Of a stretch of DNA of 64,000 nucleotides, positions 63,401 to 64,000 are shown in pieces. Source of the DNA: Saprospiraceae bacterium (GTDB lineage: Bacteria > Bacteroidota > Bacteroidia > Chitinophagales > Saprospiraceae); the NCBI GenBank assembly GCA_016710235.1, contig JADJLG010000001.1, positions 2,035,501 to 2,099,500 of the forward strand, read 5' to 3'. How positions within the stretch are numbered: the stretch's first letter is position 1; each line of letters starts with the position of its first letter. The notes beneath the pieces are model-generated. The model saw only the letters and a program-made list of their open reading frames with translations, ran no database searches and was not told the DNA's origin. The translations under genes and the position numbers were made by a program.

Positions 63401-64000
63401 TACAGCCAATGGCTGTACGACTACTGACCAGGTAGTGGTAACAGTGAATACGACGCCGCCTACGGCAGATGCAGGAGCAGACTTTACAAAGACCTGTACG
63501 ACGAATCCAAACGGATCACAGATCGGAAGTGCACCGGTAACAGGAAATACGTATAGCTGGAGCCCTGTAACGGGCTTGAGCAGTTCAACAATCGCAAATC
63601 CTACAGCGAATCCAACGGCAACGACTACTTATACGGTTACAGTAACAACTACAGCCAATGGCTGTACGACTACTGACCAGGTAGTGGTAACAGTGAATAC
63701 GACGCCGCCTACGGCAGATGCAGGAGCAGACTTTACAAAGACCTGTACGACAAATCCAAACGGATCACAGATCGGTAGTGCACCTGTAACAGGAAATACG
63801 TATAGCTGGAGCCCTGTAACGGGCTTGAGCAGTTCTACAATCGCAAATCCTACTGCGAATCCAACGGCAACGACTACTTATACGGTTACAGTGACAACTA
63901 CAGCCAATGGCTGTACGGCTACAGATCAGGTAGTGGTAACAGTGAATACAACGCCACCTACAGCGAATGCAGGAGCAGACTTCACAAAGACCTGTACGAC
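54414..64000 (+). CDS. Giant secreted PKD-like/SdrD-B-like repeat protein (3' partial)
   Basis: The start is the ATG at 54414 (MKNKLKPIEYGLLPLLFAVMAV), a signal-peptide-like leader. The frame remains open to the window edge, giving more than 3195 residues. After a unique N-terminal region of about 500 residues with paired Cys, the modules are: a diverged PKD-like unit; eight 83-aa PKD-like units (56151-58142); further diverged PKD-like modules; eight SdrD-B-like domains (58872 to about 61730, starting SIGDYVWIDTDGDGIQD); another PKD-like unit; and a second block of 83-aa PKD-like units (ADAGADFTKTC, TYSWSPVTGLSSSTIAN) that runs off the end. The C-terminus is not visible, so no sorting domain can be assigned. 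The likely role is as a surface filament or adhesin. The terminator at 54193 separates it from the upstream cluster. Confidence 0.85.
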   Translation, partial: MKNKLKPIEYGLLPLLFAVMAVFPLLGFSGSNGNNPTKSEKKQFLSKLENAPMMAPCSLSYTRALDNIGYCDGTIPVTSLTIAILGNSGQYNHHMVVPSPAPKIVEKCDGTATITARFCGTNGNGNYVNNACWDAVINLSGRTTTNPGYMIGCAGNPDAGWYNYKYGSLIFNGVAGGLYNAAQIEIKSGNPNTTMQFGNGAAYHYEENNWQFGAGTWGDVIVNNPGTNNIRDNGAGDLQLSVGPKIADMVSWNYGCSSCRSVDQYGVGLQNTWNGNSYTLTIPNSSNVVSVILQAYFRDLSGHSNCFPQSVTLSTAAGSVVTPYYVIPGDINGQNPSSESASKGYRAQIDGATGTATLTVPTSCKPISFDVIVFRNDCTRGGTSGKSIDQFFYPGGPTPSACYNIPISTATGARDLKVRVPISDLSCGPTASVTVNISGVTSQSQTVTNCSPPLGADFQYVDFTFTNVPGSTNNVQVCTQAISGSYTINGVISVETECCTATVDAGANKSICQGTSTTISATGSGGTSPYSYSWSNGLGAGQSKTVSPANTTTYTVTVTDNTGCTNTDFVVITVNPIPGANAGADFTKTCQINLSGKQIGSAPVAGMAYSWLPNTGLSSSTIANPTANPSTTTTYTVTVTNSTTGCTATDQVIVTVNTNPPTANAGADFTKTCTSNPNGAPIGSTPVSGMSYIWAPTDGLSSSTIANPTANPTATTTYTLTVTNTSNGCTATDQVIVTVNTNPPTANAGSDFTKTCQINTSGKQIGSGPVAGMTYSWSPIAGLSNSAISNPIANPTTSTTYTVTVTNPNSGCTATDQVIVTVNINPPTANAGADFTKTCTQNIGGAQIGSAPVTGMTYAWLPTTGLSSASVSNPTANPSTTTTYTLTVTNTTNGCKATDQVVVTVNTNPPTANAGSNFTKTCTSNPSGAQIGSAPVTGMTYAWLPTTGLSSGTIANPTANPTTTTTYTLTVTNTANGCTATDDVVVIVNTNPPTANAGSNFTKTCTSNPNGAQIGSAPVTGMTYAWLPTTGLSSGTIANPIANPTATTTYTLTVTNTANGCTATDQVVVSVNTNPPAANAGAAFTKTCTQNVNGAQIGTAPVAARSYLWSPTAGLSSSSISNPIANPLNTTTYTLTVTNTNNGCTATDQVVVTVNTTVPTANAGTDKTKCANSPAVQIGTAPVAGMSYIWSPTTGLSSGTIANPTANPTTTTTYTVTVTNTTNGCTATDQVIVTVNPLPVSGISAPGSVCATEGAFFQVNPPVAGATYSWTFDGGTPASSTASSVTVSWPISMIGTTRNVVLTVTSSNGCNAVYNHAINITQNPTANAGPDKEVCEGGSTAIGGSPSGPSGSSFLWTPNLYLNSNTVANPISTPPVSITYTLTTTINGCTKTDQVTVTVNTLLNPLVSATANPDPICAGKTSTLTAQGSANGGRGGPFQYIWNNGLGAGAIKTTPALNQNTTYVVTVVDAAQCTATNSVTVDVTPCGSIGDYVWIDTDGDGIQDANESGLNGVTVLLKDQNGNVLSTKITTTGPSGLPGYYIFPDLMANSYIVMFMKPTGYQFTNDNSAGSTDTNDSDADLATGNTPVINLNPGQVVTNVDAGVYQPASIGNFVWEDTNGNGIQDPTEIGVNGVTVLLKDENGIVLKTTITATNGTSLGYYQFTGLEPGNYIVMFMSPSGYTLSDPNVPGSNDNNDSDANQSTGNTGIVNVTSGEIDQSVDAGIYRPATIGNFVWDDTNGNGIQDAGEPGINGVTVLLKDANGATLATTVTSTNGATQGYYQFINLEPGTYAVMFMTPTGYNPTESNAPGSVDTNDSDPNAQGTTPTVTVTSGGTNQTLDAGFYRPATIGNFVWDDTNGNGIQDAGEPGINGVTVLLKDANGATLATTVTATNGATQGYYQFTNLEPGTYAVMFMTPTGYNPTESNAPGSVDTNDSDPNAQGTTPTVTVTSGGTNQTLDAGFYRPATIGNFVWDDTNGNGIQDAGEPGINGVTVLLKDANGATLATTVTATNGATQGYYQFTNLEPGTYAVMFMTPTGYNPTESNAPGSVDTNDSDPNAQGTTPTVTVTSGGTNQTLDAGFYRPATIGNFVWDDTNGNGIQDAGEPGINGVTVLLKDANGATLATTVTATNGATQGYYQFTNLEPGTYAVMFMTPTGYNPTESNAPGSVDTNDSDPNAQGTTPTVTVTSGGTNQTLDAGFYRPATIGNFVWDDTNGNGIQDAGEPGINGVTVLLKDANGATLATTVTATNGATQGYYQFTNLEPGTYAVMFMTPTGYNPTESNAPGSVDTNDSDPNAQGTTPTVTVTSGGTNQTLDAGFYRPATIGNFVWKDTNGNGIQDAGEPGINGVTVLLKDANGATLATTVTATNGATQGYYQFTNLEPGSYIVMFMTPTGYSGSPANSGNDDIDSDPNPLTGNTSVVTIISGQTNLSVDAGFVCNVIVSLPVDFAICFGESAQINAAASNGIPQYVYNWSAGLGSGTPKTVSPVITTTYVVTVTDAVGCTASDALILTVNQRPLASAGADFTKTCTTNPNGSQIGSAPVTGNTYSWSPVTGLSSSTIANPTANPTATTTYTVTVTTTANGCTATDQVVVTVNTTPPTADAGADFTKTCTTNPNGSQIGSAPVTGNTYSWSPVTGLSSSTIANPTANPTATTTYTVTVTTTANGCTATDQVVVTVNTTPPTADAGADFTKTCTTNPNGSQIGSAPVTGNTYSWSPVTGLSSSTIANPTANPTATTTYTVTVTTTANGCTATDQVVVTVNTTPPTADAGADFTKTCTTNPNGSQIGSAPVTGNTYSWSPVTGLSSSTIANPTANPTATTTYTVTVTTTANGCTATDQVVVTVNTTPPTADAGADFTKTCTTNPNGSQIGSAPVTGNTYSWSPVTGLSSSTIANPTANPTATTTYTVTVTTTANGCTATDQVVVTVNTTPPTADAGADFTKTCTTNPNGSQIGSAPVTGNTYSWSPVTGLSSSTIANPTANPTATTTYTVTVTTTANGCTTTDQVVVTVNTTPPTADAGADFTKTCTTNPNGSQIGSAPVTGNTYSWSPVTGLSSSTIANPTANPTATTTYTVTVTTTANGCTTTDQVVVTVNTTPPTADAGADFTKTCTTNPNGSQIGSAPVTGNTYSWSPVTGLSSSTIANPTANPTATTTYTVTVTTTANGCTATDQVVVTVNTTPPTANAGADFTKTCT
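56151..58142 (+). repeat. Eight tandem PKD-like units of exactly 249 bp (block 1)
   Basis: Units start with the codon for A in ANAGADFTKTC at 56151 and recur every 249 bp to 57894. They are moderately diverged in DNA, more so than the related block at 61971 onward. Each encodes a SYxW-type core strand and ends GCTATDQVVVTVNT. Confidence 0.88.
58872..61730 (+). repeat. Eight SdrD-B-like units, the central five near-identical at 357 bp
   Basis: The first two units (58872, 59235) are diverged. Units beginning at 59589, 59946, 60303, 60660 and 61017 have a constant 357-bp period and differ by only a few bases. The unit at 61374 starts identical and diverges towards its end near 61730. Each encodes GNFVWDDTNGNGIQDAGE with Asp/Asn-rich loops that bind calcium in the family. 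The graded divergence (ends old, centre young) is typical of arrays growing from the middle. Confidence 0.9.
61971..64000 (+). repeat. Tandem PKD-like units of 249 bp (block 2, continues past the window)
   Basis: Units start at 61971, 62220, 62469, 62718, 62967, 63216, 63465 and 63714, with a partial unit from 63963. They are nearly identical. Silent differences such as GTGCACCGG versus GCGCCCCGG and ACAAAG versus ACGAAG alternate between units from 62220 to 63215, revealing a 498-bp two-unit repeat. Confidence 0.9.

Overview
This window looks like a chromosome segment of a Bacteroidota bacterium, most likely of the Saprospiria. Evidence for this: giant secreted proteins built from HYR, PKD-like, GEVED, DUF11-type and SdrD-B-like modules; type IX secretion (T9SS) type A C-terminal sorting domains on two of them; a dockerin-like module next to a T9SS tail; a DUF5916 outer-membrane protein; and AT-rich intergenic DNA. 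I saw no rRNA, tRNA or CRISPR array.

Layout. 1-13365: 3' part of a giant HYR-repeat surface protein, with 36 tandem 249-bp units and a 2-bp deletion that splits the frame near 5964. 13593-17243: three overlapping same-strand genes for exported proteins: a MauG/CCP-type di-haem peroxidase, a copper-amine-oxidase-like protein that keeps the cofactor Tyr motif but seems to lack the copper histidines, and a propeller-like protein. 17284-19764 (minus): a DUF5916 gene broken by one stop codon. 19871-20919: a decayed IS30-type element. 21063-23704 (minus): a BlaI-BlaR1-type regulator/M56 protease pair with two matched palindromic operators upstream.

24220-54169: a cluster of related plus-strand genes for large secreted proteins with propeller-like, Ig-like and SdrD-B-like modules. 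One member (28256-33739) is a ruin. It holds an erythromycin-esterase-like gene with an attC-like hairpin at its 3' end, inserted as an integron-style cassette, and an IS1182-type element sits at each cassette edge. Members ending at 28047, 33739, 36661, 39483 and 41624 share a short C-terminal Cys motif in place of a recognisable T9SS domain. The largest (41738-54169, 4143 aa) ends in a type A T9SS domain and a strong terminator. 54414 to beyond 64000: another giant repeat protein, open to the window edge.

Most of the window therefore encodes cell-surface or secreted repeat proteins evolving by unit duplication and gene conversion, with one mobile-DNA island. Frameshifts cluster in the transposases and the esterase cassette, while about 40 kb of neighbouring long reading frames are intact. 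I read that as decay rather than uniform sequencing error, but several lesions are single-base homopolymer indels and should be checked against reads.
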